Source: Nocardioides sp. Root240 (GTDB taxonomy: Bacteria > Actinomycetota > Actinomycetes > Propionibacteriales > Nocardioidaceae). Taken from it: a stretch of DNA of 64,000 bases. The notes under the pieces are model-generated. The model had not been told where the DNA came from, searched no databases, and saw nothing but the letters and a program-made list of their open reading frames with translations. The stretch covers positions 1-64,000 of the forward strand of contig NZ_LMIT01000002.1 in the NCBI RefSeq assembly GCF_001428825.1, written 5' to 3'. Both the position numbers and the translations under genes were made by a program. Positions 1-8,600 of this stretch are shown piece by piece; the first letter of the stretch is position 1; the number at the start of each line of letters is the position of its first letter.

Positions 1-62
1 AGCCTGCCAGCGCCGATGGTACTGCAACCGAGAGGATGTGGGAGAGTAGGACGCCGCCGGAC
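1..62 (+). rRNA. rrf: 5S ribosomal RNA, 3' part
   Basis: The first bases match the 3' half of an actinobacterial 5S rRNA: a GCCGATGGTACTGC block, then GTGGGAGAGTAGG, then the CGCCGCCGG 3' strand of helix I. The 5' half lies outside the window. A strong terminator follows, as expected at the end of an rRNA operon. The exact mature 3' end is estimated. Confidence 0.93.
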
Positions 63-70
63 AATCATTC

Positions 71-110
71 CAGTAGAGGCCACCCTCAAGGGTGGCCTCT
101 ACTGTGTTTT
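71..110 (+). terminator. Rho-independent terminator of the rRNA operon
   Basis: A perfect 15-bp stem (71-85 paired with 90-104, 4-nt loop) is followed by TGTTTT at 105-110. It starts about 9 bp after the 5S end. Confidence 0.93.
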
Positions 111-160
111 CCCGACACACTTCTACTTCAATAGCGACCAGACGAAACAGGTGCAGGCAC

Positions 161-1234
161 GTGGCAGAGCAGCGAGGACGCCGAGACGACGGCGGGCGGT
201 CGGGCGCACCCCGACAGGGCCAGGGCGGCCCCCGCAAGGGCAGCACGTCGCGCGGCGACGGCGGCAAGCCGCGCAGCGCCAGCACTGGCTCTGGTCGTGA
301 TCGCAAGCCCTTCGAGCGCAAGGACGGCGACCGCAAGCCCTTCGACCGATCGAAGGATGGCGAGCGCAAGCCCTTCGACCGGTCCAAGGACGGCGAGCGC
401 AAGTCGTACGACCGCAAGGACGGCGACCGGAGGCCGGCGAGCGAGCGTGGCGGTCGGGGCCGGGGCAAGCCCGAGGGCGCCGGTTCCCGGCGTACCGGCG
501 GTCCGGCGCCCGAACGTCGTGAGCGCACGGTCGAGCAGTCGGTCTACGACGGCCCGCCGCTGCCGGACGAGATCACGGGTACCGAGCTCGACAACTCGAT
601 CCGCGCGCAGCTGCGCAGCCTTCCGGAGAAGCTGTCGCTGCGCGTCGCCCGTCACCTGGCGGCAGCCGGTCAGCTCGTCGACGAGGATCCGGAGACGGCC
701 TACCAGCACACGCTCGCGGCAAAGGCACGCGCATCGCGGATCGCCGTGGTGCGCGAGGCGGCGGGCGAGGCGGCCTACGCCGCGGGGCACTATGCCGAGG
801 CGTTGGCGGAGCTGCGTGCCGCGAAGCGGATGAACGGCGCCACGGCGTACCTGCCGATCATGGCGGACTGCCACCGTGCGCTGGGCAACCCGACCCGCGC
901 GCTCGAGCTGGCGAAGAGCCCGTCGGTCGCGAACTTCTCGTTCGCTGCGAAGGCCGAGATGACCATCGTCGAGGCGGGCGCCCGACGTGACCTGGGCCAG
1001 ATGGACGCCGCGCTGCGCACCCTCGAGGTCGCGCACATCAACAGCAAGAGCCGGGAGGCGTGGGTCGTGCGCCTGCGCTACGCCTACGCCGACACGCTCG
1101 AGGCGGCGGGGCGGCTCAACGACGCGCTGGCGTGGTTCCACAAGACCAACGCCATCGACGCCGAGGAGCTCACCGACGCCGCCGAGCGCGCCGAGGCGCT
1201 CGAGAAGGTCATCGACCGCTCGAAGGACGCCTGA
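161..1234 (+). CDS. TPR-like protein with charged repeat-rich N-terminus
   Basis: About 357 residues. The N-terminal third is low-complexity and very basic, with tandem copies of a KDGxRKPFDR-type decapeptide (about residues 45-95). The rest is helical with tetratricopeptide-like pairs, for example AAYAAGHYAEALAELRAA and YADTLEAAGRLNDALAWF. Similar proteins with a variable Arg/Lys-rich head are common in actinobacteria, but I know no established function. The basic repeats could bind nucleic acid (inference). The GTG at 161 was chosen because the in-frame ATG at 92 lies inside the rRNA terminator. Confidence 0.75.
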   Translation: MAEQRGRRDDGGRSGAPRQGQGGPRKGSTSRGDGGKPRSASTGSGRDRKPFERKDGDRKPFDRSKDGERKPFDRSKDGERKSYDRKDGDRRPASERGGRGRGKPEGAGSRRTGGPAPERRERTVEQSVYDGPPLPDEITGTELDNSIRAQLRSLPEKLSLRVARHLAAAGQLVDEDPETAYQHTLAAKARASRIAVVREAAGEAAYAAGHYAEALAELRAAKRMNGATAYLPIMADCHRALGNPTRALELAKSPSVANFSFAAKAEMTIVEAGARRDLGQMDAALRTLEVAHINSKSREAWVVRLRYAYADTLEAAGRLNDALAWFHKTNAIDAEELTDAAERAEALEKVIDRSKDA

Positions 1235-1240
1235 GCGACG

Positions 1241-1885
1241 TCACTGCGTCGCGGTGCCGTCCTCGATCTCGGGGCGGCCCGCGAACGTGACGATGGCCTG
1301 CTGCGCGCCGGCCGGCTGGGTGTCCCAGCGGACGTCCTCGCGGTAGGCGACCTTGATCTGGTCGACGACCGCGATGGCGGGCTCCGCCGACTCCAGCTTG
1401 AGGACGATCGAGTCGCCGGTGGTCATCCGCTCGCCCTCGGGGTTCACCAGGTCGGAGCAGAACTCGTCGGGCTTGCTGGTCACGCCGACGGTGCCGCGAC
1501 GGCACAGCAGCGGTGTCACCTCGATGTCGGCGCTGGTCGTCGCGTGGACCTTGACGCCGGAGATCCGCAGGGTGCGGTCGAAGCCGTCCGGCGGGGCGAA
1601 CATGCCGACGTACAGGGGAGTGTCGACCACCCCGCTGGCGCTGACCGTCTTCTCGGTGGTGGGCAGCTTCTCGGGCGTCATGGCGTACCAGACGAACCAG
1701 GCGAGGAGCAGCAGCGCGGCGAGGCCTCCGACCGTCAGGCGGCCTGAGCGGGTCTGGAGCGAGATGCGCGGCAACGGCAGGCGCGGGACGCCTCCCAGGT
1801 TGCCCCCGGCACGGCGTGACGGCTTCTCCGCCCTGCGTCGGCCCGGCCCCTGGCCGGCGTTGGACGCGGCTCCCCCCTCGGTCAT
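1241..1885 (-). CDS. Membrane-anchored protein of unknown function
   Basis: 214 residues. A basic cytoplasmic N-terminus (1-49) is followed by one hydrophobic segment (about 50-69, GGLAALLLLAWFVWYAM) and an extracytoplasmic domain of about 145 residues rich in beta-type sequence. That domain holds two cysteines about 15 residues apart that could form a disulfide. I do not recognise the family. The gene converges on the TPR gene, with 6 bp between the stops. Topology is inferred from the positive charge before the membrane segment. Confidence 0.6.
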   Translation of the reverse strand: MTEGGAASNAGQGPGRRRAEKPSRRAGGNLGGVPRLPLPRISLQTRSGRLTVGGLAALLLLAWFVWYAMTPEKLPTTEKTVSASGVVDTPLYVGMFAPPDGFDRTLRISGVKVHATTSADIEVTPLLCRRGTVGVTSKPDEFCSDLVNPEGERMTTGDSIVLKLESAEPAIAVVDQIKVAYREDVRWDTQPAGAQQAIVTFAGRPEIEDGTATQ

Positions 1886-1941
1886 GGTCGAACCTTAGGA
1901 CACCGGTACGCCGCTGCCGCGCACCTGTCACACTCCTGCGC

Positions 1942-2880
1942 ATGACTTTCCCCGCAGTGAGGATCCCCGAGCAGCCGAAGCGGCCCACGCTCGAGGGGAG
2001 CGTCGCGGTCCGTGACGGCCGTCGGCTGAGCTTCGCGGAGTACGGCTCGCGGCGGGGACCGGCGCTGGTGTGGATGCACGGCACGCCGGGCGCACGACGT
2101 CAGATCCCCGTCGACGCCCGGCAGTACGCCGAGGACGCGGGCCTGCGGATCATCGGCATCGACCGCCCAGGCATCGGGTCGTCGACGCCGCACCTGTACC
2201 CGAACGTGCTCGACTGGACCGAGGACCTGGCGTTGCTGCTCGACGCCCTCGCGATCGACGAGCTGCGGGTGATCGGCCTGTCGGGCGGCGGTCCCTACGC
2301 GCTCGCCGCCGGTGCGGCGATGCCGGACCGGGTGCAGGGCGTCGGCGTGCTCGGAGGCGTGGCACCGACCCGCGGGCCGGATGCCGCCGAGGGAGGGATC
2401 ATCCAGCTGGCGGTGCACGCGGCCCCGCTGCTCGCGGCGACGCGGGTGCCGCTCGGGGTGGCGCTGACCGGCGCGATCCGTACCGTGAAGCCGCTCGCGG
2501 GCCCGGCGCTCGACCTGTACGCCGCCGTCCAGCCGCCGGGGGACAAGAACCTGCTCGGCCGCCCGGAGTTCAAGGCGATGTTCCTCGATGACCTGCTCAA
2601 CGGCAGCCGCTTCCAGACGTCGGCGCCGCTGTCGGACCTGATCCTGTTCACCCGTGAGTGGGGGTTCGGCCTCGAGGACGTCCGGGTGCCGGTGCGGTGG
2701 TGGCACGGGGACGACGACCACATCGTGCCCTTCCGGCACGGCCAGCACTGCGTGGACCGGCTCCCGAACGCCACGATGACGACGATCGACGGCGAGAGCC
2801 ACCTCGGTGGCCTCGGCATCGCGCAGCAGGTGATGGAGACCCTGGTCGCGCTGGGCGCCGAGGAGGGCCTCTCGACGTAG
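1942..2880 (+). CDS. Alpha/beta hydrolase
   Basis: 312 residues with the alpha/beta-hydrolase fold. HGTPG (about 46-50) forms the oxyanion-hole turn, GLSGGG (nucleophile Ser at about 114) is the nucleophile elbow, and a late DGESHLGG carries the probable catalytic His. An acidic residue in WWHGDDDHIVP near 255 fits the third triad position. The substrate is not predictable. The ATG at 1942 is chosen because the upstream open frame runs antisense through the neighbouring gene. Confidence 0.8.
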   Translation: MTFPAVRIPEQPKRPTLEGSVAVRDGRRLSFAEYGSRRGPALVWMHGTPGARRQIPVDARQYAEDAGLRIIGIDRPGIGSSTPHLYPNVLDWTEDLALLLDALAIDELRVIGLSGGGPYALAAGAAMPDRVQGVGVLGGVAPTRGPDAAEGGIIQLAVHAAPLLAATRVPLGVALTGAIRTVKPLAGPALDLYAAVQPPGDKNLLGRPEFKAMFLDDLLNGSRFQTSAPLSDLILFTREWGFGLEDVRVPVRWWHGDDDHIVPFRHGQHCVDRLPNATMTTIDGESHLGGLGIAQQVMETLVALGAEEGLST

Positions 2881-3059
2881 TCGAGGACACACGCGCCGGA
2901 CGCTGGTGTCGGCGTGTCCCATGGGCCACAATGGTCACCACAACCACACATCTGTCGCTCACGCGACCGTTGGCCACTTGTCCGATGACGACCCACTTCC
3001 GGGGAGACCGCTGGGGAAGGCGTATCTCGCGCCGGAGGTAGGGAGAAGTCGAGGAGTTC

Positions 3060-3572
3060 GTGGTGACCGGAAGCATGAGTGCAACCAGGGGCGTGTTCTA
3101 CGTCCACTCTGCGCCGTCCGCGCTGTGCCCTCACATCGAGTGGGCGGTGGGCGGCGTCCTCGGCGTTCCCGTGAACCCTCACTGGACGCCGCAGCCCGCG
3201 CAGTCGGGCAGCTACCGTTGCGAGTTCTCGTGGTCCGGCAAGGTGGGTGCGGCGGCCGAGATGGCCTCCGCGCTGCGCGGCTGGAACCACCTCCGGTTCG
3301 AGGTGACCGAGGAGCCGACGTCCGGGACCGAGGGTGCGCGCTTCTCGTACACCCCCGACCTCGGTGTCTTCCACGCCGTGACCGGCATCCACGGGGACAT
3401 CGTGATTCCCGAGGACCGGCTCAAGGCCGCCGTGGTGCGTTCCGCACTCGGCGAGGTCACCCTGGAGATCGAGATCGACAAGCTGCTCGGCAAGCCCTGG
3501 GACGACGAGCTGGAGACCTTCCGGCACGCCGGCGAGGGCGCCCCCGTGCGCTGGCTGCACCAGGTCGTGTGA
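3060..3572 (+). CDS. DUF3145 family protein
   Basis: 170 residues. It matches the actinobacterial DUF3145 family from its opening GVFYVHSAPSALCPHIEWAV and its length. No biochemical role is known to me. The GTG at 3060 has a GAGGAG ribosome site about 3-8 bp upstream. GTG 3063 and ATG 3075 are alternatives, and ATG 3075 fits the usual family N-terminus. In many actinobacteria this gene lies next to the fab cluster, as here. It ends just before a strong hairpin shared with fabF on the other strand. Confidence 0.85.
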   Translation: MVTGSMSATRGVFYVHSAPSALCPHIEWAVGGVLGVPVNPHWTPQPAQSGSYRCEFSWSGKVGAAAEMASALRGWNHLRFEVTEEPTSGTEGARFSYTPDLGVFHAVTGIHGDIVIPEDRLKAAVVRSALGEVTLEIEIDKLLGKPWDDELETFRHAGEGAPVRWLHQVV

Positions 3573-3591
3573 CCTGCCCCTGGAACCAAGG

Positions 3592-3626
3592 CAAGAGGCC
3601 CCGGCGCGATGCGCCGGGGCCTCTTG
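3592..3626. terminator. Bidirectional hairpin between convergent genes
   Basis: A perfect 16-bp stem (3592-3607 with 3611-3626, 3-nt loop) lies between the DUF3145 stop and the fabF stop. It has no long T-run on either side, so it is called from stem strength and its convergent setting. Confidence 0.7.
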
Positions 3627-3683
3627 TGCGTCCTGAGGGAGGATCAGGACGCTGCGTCCTGAGGGAGGTCAGGTCGCCTCGGG

Positions 3684-4934
3684 TCAGCTGGCCGACCCGA
3701 AGATGACGGCGACGTTCGCGCCGCCGAACCCGAAGGAGTTGTTGATCGCTGCGATGTCGCCCAGGGGCAGGTCGCGCACCTTGGTGGCGACGTCGAGCTC
3801 GACGCGAGGGTCCTGGTTGTCGAGGTTGATCGTCGGCGGGGCGACCCGGTGGTGGACCGCGAGGACCGTGGCGACCCCCTCGAGGGCACCGGCGCCACCG
3901 AGGAGGTGACCGGTCATCGACTTGGTGGCCGAGACGACCAGGTTGCCGGCCTGGGCGCCGAGCACAGCGTGCAGCATCAGCGACTCGGCGACGTCACCCT
4001 GCGGGGTCGACGTCGCGTGGGCGTTGACGTGCGCGACGTCCGCGGCGGAGATGCCGGCGTCCTGGACCGCGAGCTTGAGCGCGCGCGTGCCGCCGCGACC
4101 CTCGGGGTCGGGCTGCGCGATGTCGTGCGCGTCGGCGGTGATGCCGGTGCCGAGGACCTCGGCGTAGATCCGGGCGCCACGGGCCTTGGCGTGCTCGTAG
4201 GACTCCAGCACCAGCGCGCCGGCGCCCTCACCGAGGACGAAGCCGTCGCGGGCGGTGTCGAACGGGCGGGAGACCGTGGTGGGGTCCCCGTCGTTCTTGG
4301 AGAGCGCCATCATGTTCGCGAACGCGGCGATGGGCAGCGGGTGGATCGCGGCCTCGGTGCCGCCGGCGATGGCGACGTCGACCCGGCCGAGCCGGATCTG
4401 GTCGGCGGCCAGCGAGATCGCCTCGTTGCCGGAGGCACAGGCCGAGACCGGCGTGTTGACCGGGCCGCGGGCGCCGAGCTTGAGGCTGATGGTGGCGGCG
4501 GGCGCGTTGGCCATCAGCATGGGGACGGCGATGGGGGAGACCCGGCGCGGACCCTTCTCGAGCAGGATCTCGTGGTTGGACAGCAGCGTCTGGACGCCGC
4601 CGATGCCGGACGCGAAGGCGACGCCGAAACGCTCGCTCTCGAGGTTGCCGGCATCCTTCACGGCGTCGAGGCCGGAGTCGGCCCAGGCCTCGAGGGCCGC
4701 GACGAGCGCGAGCTGTGAGGACCGGTCGAGGCGGCGGGCGACGACGCGGTCGAGGACCTCGGTGGGGTCGACGGCGGCGACGCCGCCGATCTTCACGGGG
4801 AGGCCTTCAGCCACGTCGCCGAGGTGACGAACCCCGGACCGACCGGCGAGCAGGCCCTCCCAGGTGCTGGCGACGTCGCCGCCGAGCGGGCTGGTGGTGC
4901 CCAGGCCGGTGACGACGACACGGGTGCGTGACAT
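3684..4934 (-). CDS. fabF: 3-oxoacyl-ACP synthase II (KASII)
   Basis: 416 residues, full family length. It condenses malonyl-ACP with acyl-ACP during type II fatty acid elongation in the cytosol. The catalytic triad is visible: Cys at about 166 in TPVSACASGNEA, His in HVNAHATSTPQGD and His in SMTGHLLGGAGALEG. The gene is last in a minus-strand run fasR-fabD-fabH-acpP-fabF, the arrangement known from Streptomyces. It starts 21 bp after acpP and is probably transcribed with it. Confidence 0.96.
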   Translation of the reverse strand: MSRTRVVVTGLGTTSPLGGDVASTWEGLLAGRSGVRHLGDVAEGLPVKIGGVAAVDPTEVLDRVVARRLDRSSQLALVAALEAWADSGLDAVKDAGNLESERFGVAFASGIGGVQTLLSNHEILLEKGPRRVSPIAVPMLMANAPAATISLKLGARGPVNTPVSACASGNEAISLAADQIRLGRVDVAIAGGTEAAIHPLPIAAFANMMALSKNDGDPTTVSRPFDTARDGFVLGEGAGALVLESYEHAKARGARIYAEVLGTGITADAHDIAQPDPEGRGGTRALKLAVQDAGISAADVAHVNAHATSTPQGDVAESLMLHAVLGAQAGNLVVSATKSMTGHLLGGAGALEGVATVLAVHHRVAPPTINLDNQDPRVELDVATKVRDLPLGDIAAINNSFGFGGANVAVIFGSAS

Positions 4935-4955
4935 GGCTGAAGGTCTCCGTCCGGA

Positions 4956-5213
4956 TCAGGCGGCGCTGTTGCGCTCGATGTAGGCGACGGCGTCGCCGAC
5001 GGTCTTGAGGTTCTTGACCTCGTCGTCGGGGATGGTGACGCCGAACTTCTCCTCGGCCTCGACGACGACCTCGACCATCGACAGGGAGTCGACGTCGAGG
5101 TCCTCGCTGAAGGACTTGTCGAGCTGGACGTTCTCGGCGGGGATGCCGGCGACCTCGTTGACGATGTCGGCGAGGGCGGCGCGGATCTCTTCGGTGCTCA
5201 TCTTCTTCTCCAT
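4956..5213 (-). CDS. acpP: Acyl carrier protein
   Basis: 85 acidic residues. The phosphopantetheine attachment Ser is at about 43 in DLDVDSLSMVEVV. It carries growing acyl chains between the fab enzymes. An internal ATG four codons downstream (MSTEEIR) could be the true start, giving 81 residues. It lies between fabH and fabF with short spacers. Confidence 0.96.
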   Translation of the reverse strand: MEKKMSTEEIRAALADIVNEVAGIPAENVQLDKSFSEDLDVDSLSMVEVVVEAEEKFGVTIPDDEVKNLKTVGDAVAYIERNSAA

Positions 5214-5245
5214 GGGTGGTGGGTGGAACTCAGTTGGTCGGAAAC

Positions 5246-6241
5246 TCAGGGGACGGTGACGACCTGGGCGGCGTACGCCAGGCCGGCGCCGAAGGCGATC
5301 AGCAGCGCGAGGTCACCGGACTTCGCGTCGCCCTCGGCGATCATGCGGTCGAGGGCCATCGGGACCGAGGCCGCGGAGGTGTTGCCGGCGTCGATGATGT
5401 CGCGCGCGATCTTCACCGTGTCGGGAAGGCGCAGCGTGCGCGCCATCGCGTCGGTGATCCGGTTGTTGGCCTGGTGCGGGACGAAGCAGTCGAGCTGGTC
5501 GACCGTCACGCCGGCGCGGTCCAGGGCCTGCTGGGCGACCTTGGCCATCGCGTACGACGCCCAGCGGAACACCTCGCTGCCCTTCATCGACAGGTAGGGC
5601 ATGCCCTCGCCGTCGGCGATGATCTCGCGGACGTCGGGGGTGCGGATGTGGTCGTAGTGCTCGCCGTCGGAGCCCCACACGACCGGGCCGATGCCGGGCT
5701 CGTCCGAGGGTCCCACGACCACCGCGCCGGCGCCGTCGGCGAAGATGAACGCGGTGCCCCGGTCGGTCGGGTCGGTGATGTCGGAGAGCTTCTCGACGCC
5801 GATGACCAGCACGTGGCGGGCACTGCCGCCGCGGACCATGTCGTTGGCCAGCGCGACGCCGTGGCAGAAGCCCGCGCAGGCGGCGGAGATGTCGAAGGCG
5901 GCCGGCTGGGCCGTGCCGAGCGCGTGCGCGATGGCGGTGGCGGCGGACGGCGTCTGCAGCAGGTGGCTCACCGTCGCGACGACGACCGCGTCGATCTGCT
6001 GCGCGTCGACGCCGGCGCGCTCGAGCGCCGTACGGGAGGCGGCGACGGCCATCGAGACAACGGTCTCGGTGTCGTCGGCGAACCGGCGGGTCCTGATGCC
6101 CGAGCGCTGCTGGATCCACTCGTCGCTGGAGTCGATCGCGTCCACGATCTCGGAGTTGGGGACGATGCGTGCGGGCCGGTAGGAGCCGATGCCGAGGATG
6201 CGCGCGTGGGCCGCGCCCTGCTCGGTGCGGATGCCGCTCAT
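5246..6241 (-). CDS. fabH: 3-oxoacyl-ACP synthase III (KASIII)
   Basis: 331 residues. It starts fatty acid synthesis by condensing an acyl-CoA primer with malonyl-ACP; in actinobacteria the primers are often branched. Catalytic Cys is at about 122 in DISAACAGFCHG, with His in FVPHQANNRI and Asn in DAGNTSAASV, the standard triad. Its ATG overlaps the fabD stop by 4 bp, indicating translational coupling. Confidence 0.96.
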   Translation of the reverse strand: MSGIRTEQGAAHARILGIGSYRPARIVPNSEIVDAIDSSDEWIQQRSGIRTRRFADDTETVVSMAVAASRTALERAGVDAQQIDAVVVATVSHLLQTPSAATAIAHALGTAQPAAFDISAACAGFCHGVALANDMVRGGSARHVLVIGVEKLSDITDPTDRGTAFIFADGAGAVVVGPSDEPGIGPVVWGSDGEHYDHIRTPDVREIIADGEGMPYLSMKGSEVFRWASYAMAKVAQQALDRAGVTVDQLDCFVPHQANNRITDAMARTLRLPDTVKIARDIIDAGNTSAASVPMALDRMIAEGDAKSGDLALLIAFGAGLAYAAQVVTVP

Positions 6242-7176
6242 GCCGGCACGACCTGCTGCGCGTGACGGGCGCAGAACTCGCGGGCCTCGTCGAGCTGCTC
6301 CGGGCTGTTGAGCGCGAAGGTCTCGACGCTCACGCCACGGTCGCGGAAGAAGCGCTTGGCGATGCCGGTGAGGGTCCCGGACGGCGGCAGCTCGAGGAAG
6401 CCGGTCACGCCGAGGTCGACCATCGTGTCGAGGCAGAGGTCCCAGCGGACCGGGCGGGCGATCTGGCCGACGATGCGGGTCAGCACCTCGCCTCCGTCGG
6501 TCAGCGCGGTGCCGTCGGAGTTGGTGAGGAAGGGCGTCTGCGCGTCAGCGGTGGCCACCGAGCGGGCGAGGCCGGTGACGTGCTCGACGGCCGGCGCCAT
6601 GTGCGAGGAGTGGAACGCGCCGGCCACGGAGAGCGGGCGGAGCCGGGCACCCTTGGGCGGGTTCGCGGCGAAGGCCTCGAGCTGCTCGAGCGTGCCGGCG
6701 GCGACGATCTGGCCGGGGCCGTTGTCGTTGGCCGGGGTGAGGCCCTGGGCCTCGATCGCGGCGAGGACCTCGTCGCGGTCGCCTCCGAGAGAAGCCGTCA
6801 TGCCGGTCGGGGTGACCGCCGCGGCGTCGGCCATCGCCCGGCCACGCTCGCGGACCAGCACCATCGCCTGCTCGGGGCTCAGCACACCGGCCAGGACGGC
6901 AGCGGCGAGCTCGCCGACGCTGTGGCCGGAGACCGCGCCGGCCTGCTGCGGGCCGAGCTGCTGCGCCGCGACCAGCGCCGCGCCCACGAGGAGCGGCTGG
7001 GCGATCCTGGTGTCGCGGATGGTGGCCTCGTCGGCCTCGGTGCCGTAGTGGACCAGGTCCAGGCCGGCAACGGCCGAGAGCCACTCGAGGCGGGCGGCCG
7101 CATCGGCGTCCTCCAGCCAGGGCGAGAGGAAACCGGGGGTCTGTGCCCCTTGTCCGGGGGCCACGATCACGAGCAC
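6238..7176 (-). CDS. fabD: Malonyl-CoA:ACP transacylase
   Basis: 312 residues. It moves malonyl from CoA to ACP. The sequence shows the N-terminal PGQGAQTPGF loop, the nucleophile Ser at about 86 in SGHSVGELAAA, and the partner His in GAFHSSHMAPA. It is the first structural gene after fasR, and a 17-bp inverted repeat lies in the 91-bp gap upstream. Confidence 0.95.
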   Translation of the reverse strand: MLVIVAPGQGAQTPGFLSPWLEDADAAARLEWLSAVAGLDLVHYGTEADEATIRDTRIAQPLLVGAALVAAQQLGPQQAGAVSGHSVGELAAAVLAGVLSPEQAMVLVRERGRAMADAAAVTPTGMTASLGGDRDEVLAAIEAQGLTPANDNGPGQIVAAGTLEQLEAFAANPPKGARLRPLSVAGAFHSSHMAPAVEHVTGLARSVATADAQTPFLTNSDGTALTDGGEVLTRIVGQIARPVRWDLCLDTMVDLGVTGFLELPPSGTLTGIAKRFFRDRGVSVETFALNSPEQLDEAREFCARHAQQVVPA

Positions 7177-7243
7177 ACGTCCAGACTGCCGGGAGGCACC
7201 CGGTGAGCGCGCATCAGCCGCCGACGAATCTGACCCGGTGGCT

Positions 7244-7260
7244 TTGTGGGAGTCCTACAA
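7244..7260. promoter_or_regulatory. Inverted repeat in the fasR-fabD gap, candidate FasR site
   Basis: TTGTGGGA-G-TCCTACAA: two 8-bp arms with one mismatch around a single central base, 68 bp upstream of the fabD start and just past the fasR stop. FasR is known to bind the fabD promoter region in Streptomyces coelicolor. That this repeat is its site is inference. Confidence 0.45.
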
Positions 7261-7267
7261 GCCGGCG

Positions 7268-8452
7268 TCAGATGCCGGCTTGGCGACCCAGCACGAGCGC
7301 GAGCTGCAGGACCAGCGCGTCACGGGGGACCGACGGGGTCAGACCGGTCAGGTCGCCGATCTGGCCGAGACGGTAGCGGACCGTGTTGGCGTGCACGAAC
7401 AGGGCACGCGCGGTGGCCTCGATGCCGGCGCCGTTGGCGAAGTAGGCGACGAGGGTCTCGACGAGCTCGCCACGGGACTCCGCGAGCGGGCGGTAGAGCT
7501 GGTCGACGGCCTCGCGGCGGGCGTCGTCGTCGCCGGCCAGGATCCGCTCGGGGAGCAGGTCGTGGGCCGACACCGGGCGAGGTGCGTCGGGCCAGCCCAC
7601 CGCGGCGCGGAGCGCGCCCAGGGCGACGCTGGCGGAGATGTGGGCTTGGGAGAGGTCGCCGGCAACCGGGCCGACCACGACCGCGCCCTCTCCGAACAGG
7701 TTGACCAGCGGCCCGGCGTCCTTCTCGGGCTCGGTGACGCCGCCGAGGATCACGACCAGCAGGTGCCCCTGGACCGCGCAGAGGGCGTCCAGGCCACGCT
7801 GCTGGGCGACCCGTCGTACCTCGTCGAAGACACCGCTGTGGGTGCCGGCCGACTCGGAGGCCGCGTTGCCGACGACGACGGCGACCTCGCCACGGGCGGC
7901 CCAGCCGACAGCGCTCGCCCGGGAGAGGACCGATTCGTCGGTCTCGGCCCGCAGCACCGCGTCGACGACGAGCGCCTCGAGCCGGGCGTCCCACCGGCCG
8001 CGGACCTCCGCGGCGCGGGCGTAGACCTCGGCCGTCGCGAAGGCGACCTCGCGGCCGTAGCGCAGCACCGCTGCGTGCACCTCGTCCATGACGTCGGCGT
8101 CCAGGAGCAGCTGGATGTTGCGCTCCACCTCGTCGATCGTCAGCTTGATCAGCTCGACGGTCTGGTGGAGGTCGACCACTCCGGCCATCGCGCGGGGTGC
8201 GGCGCCGAAGACCTCGACGACCAGCGCGTCGTCGTCCGGCTCGACCCCGCCGCCCTCGGCGAACCAGTCGACGAAGGCCTTCACGCCGGCCTGGACGATC
8301 ATCCCGACCCAGGAGCGTTCCTCGGCGCCGAGCTCGCGGAACCACGACAGGTCTGCCTCCATGCGGCCCACCGCGGCGGTGCTCAGCGAGCCGGTCGCCG
8401 CACGGAGCTGCCGGGTCGCGCTCTTCCGGGCGGCCGAGCCGGTGGGGGACAT
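7268..8452 (-). CDS. fasR: PucR-family transcriptional regulator FasR
   Basis: 394 residues. The C-terminus carries the PucR/CdaR-type helix-turn-helix (about 330-385; GIEATARALFVHANTVRYRL), and the middle is a GGDEF-like regulatory region. The order fasR-fabD-fabH-acpP-fabF matches Streptomyces, where FasR activates this operon. The gene is on the same strand as fabD and 91 bp upstream. It is divergent from an alpha/beta hydrolase gene at 8601. Confidence 0.87.
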   Translation of the reverse strand: MSPTGSAARKSATRQLRAATGSLSTAAVGRMEADLSWFRELGAEERSWVGMIVQAGVKAFVDWFAEGGGVEPDDDALVVEVFGAAPRAMAGVVDLHQTVELIKLTIDEVERNIQLLLDADVMDEVHAAVLRYGREVAFATAEVYARAAEVRGRWDARLEALVVDAVLRAETDESVLSRASAVGWAARGEVAVVVGNAASESAGTHSGVFDEVRRVAQQRGLDALCAVQGHLLVVILGGVTEPEKDAGPLVNLFGEGAVVVGPVAGDLSQAHISASVALGALRAAVGWPDAPRPVSAHDLLPERILAGDDDARREAVDQLYRPLAESRGELVETLVAYFANGAGIEATARALFVHANTVRYRLGQIGDLTGLTPSVPRDALVLQLALVLGRQAGI

Positions 8453-8549
8453 GGGACCAGCCTAGGGCGAGACGCGCCACCCGCTTCAGAGGGCACCGAT
8501 TCGGGCGGTCGGGTGTCGCGGGCGGGCGCGCCGTGATTGAATCGTCCAT

Positions 8550-8580
8550 CACCTGCTAGCAGGAGCAAGCACCTGCTAGC
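8550..8580. repeat. Paired CACCTGCTAGC direct repeat, possible operator
   Basis: CACCTGCTAGC occurs at 8550-8560 and again at 8570-8580, exactly 20 bp apart. The first copy sits in a 12-bp palindrome CCTGCTAGCAGG. The pair ends 20 bp before the hydrolase start, in the divergent fasR/hydrolase region. Two-turn spacing suggests cooperative protein binding (inference). Confidence 0.4.
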
Positions 8581-8600
8581 TCGTCGGCGAGGGGGACGCG

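Noticed and set aside
92..160. ATG 92 as start of the TPR gene
   Set aside because: It lies in the stem of the rRNA terminator and has no ribosome site.
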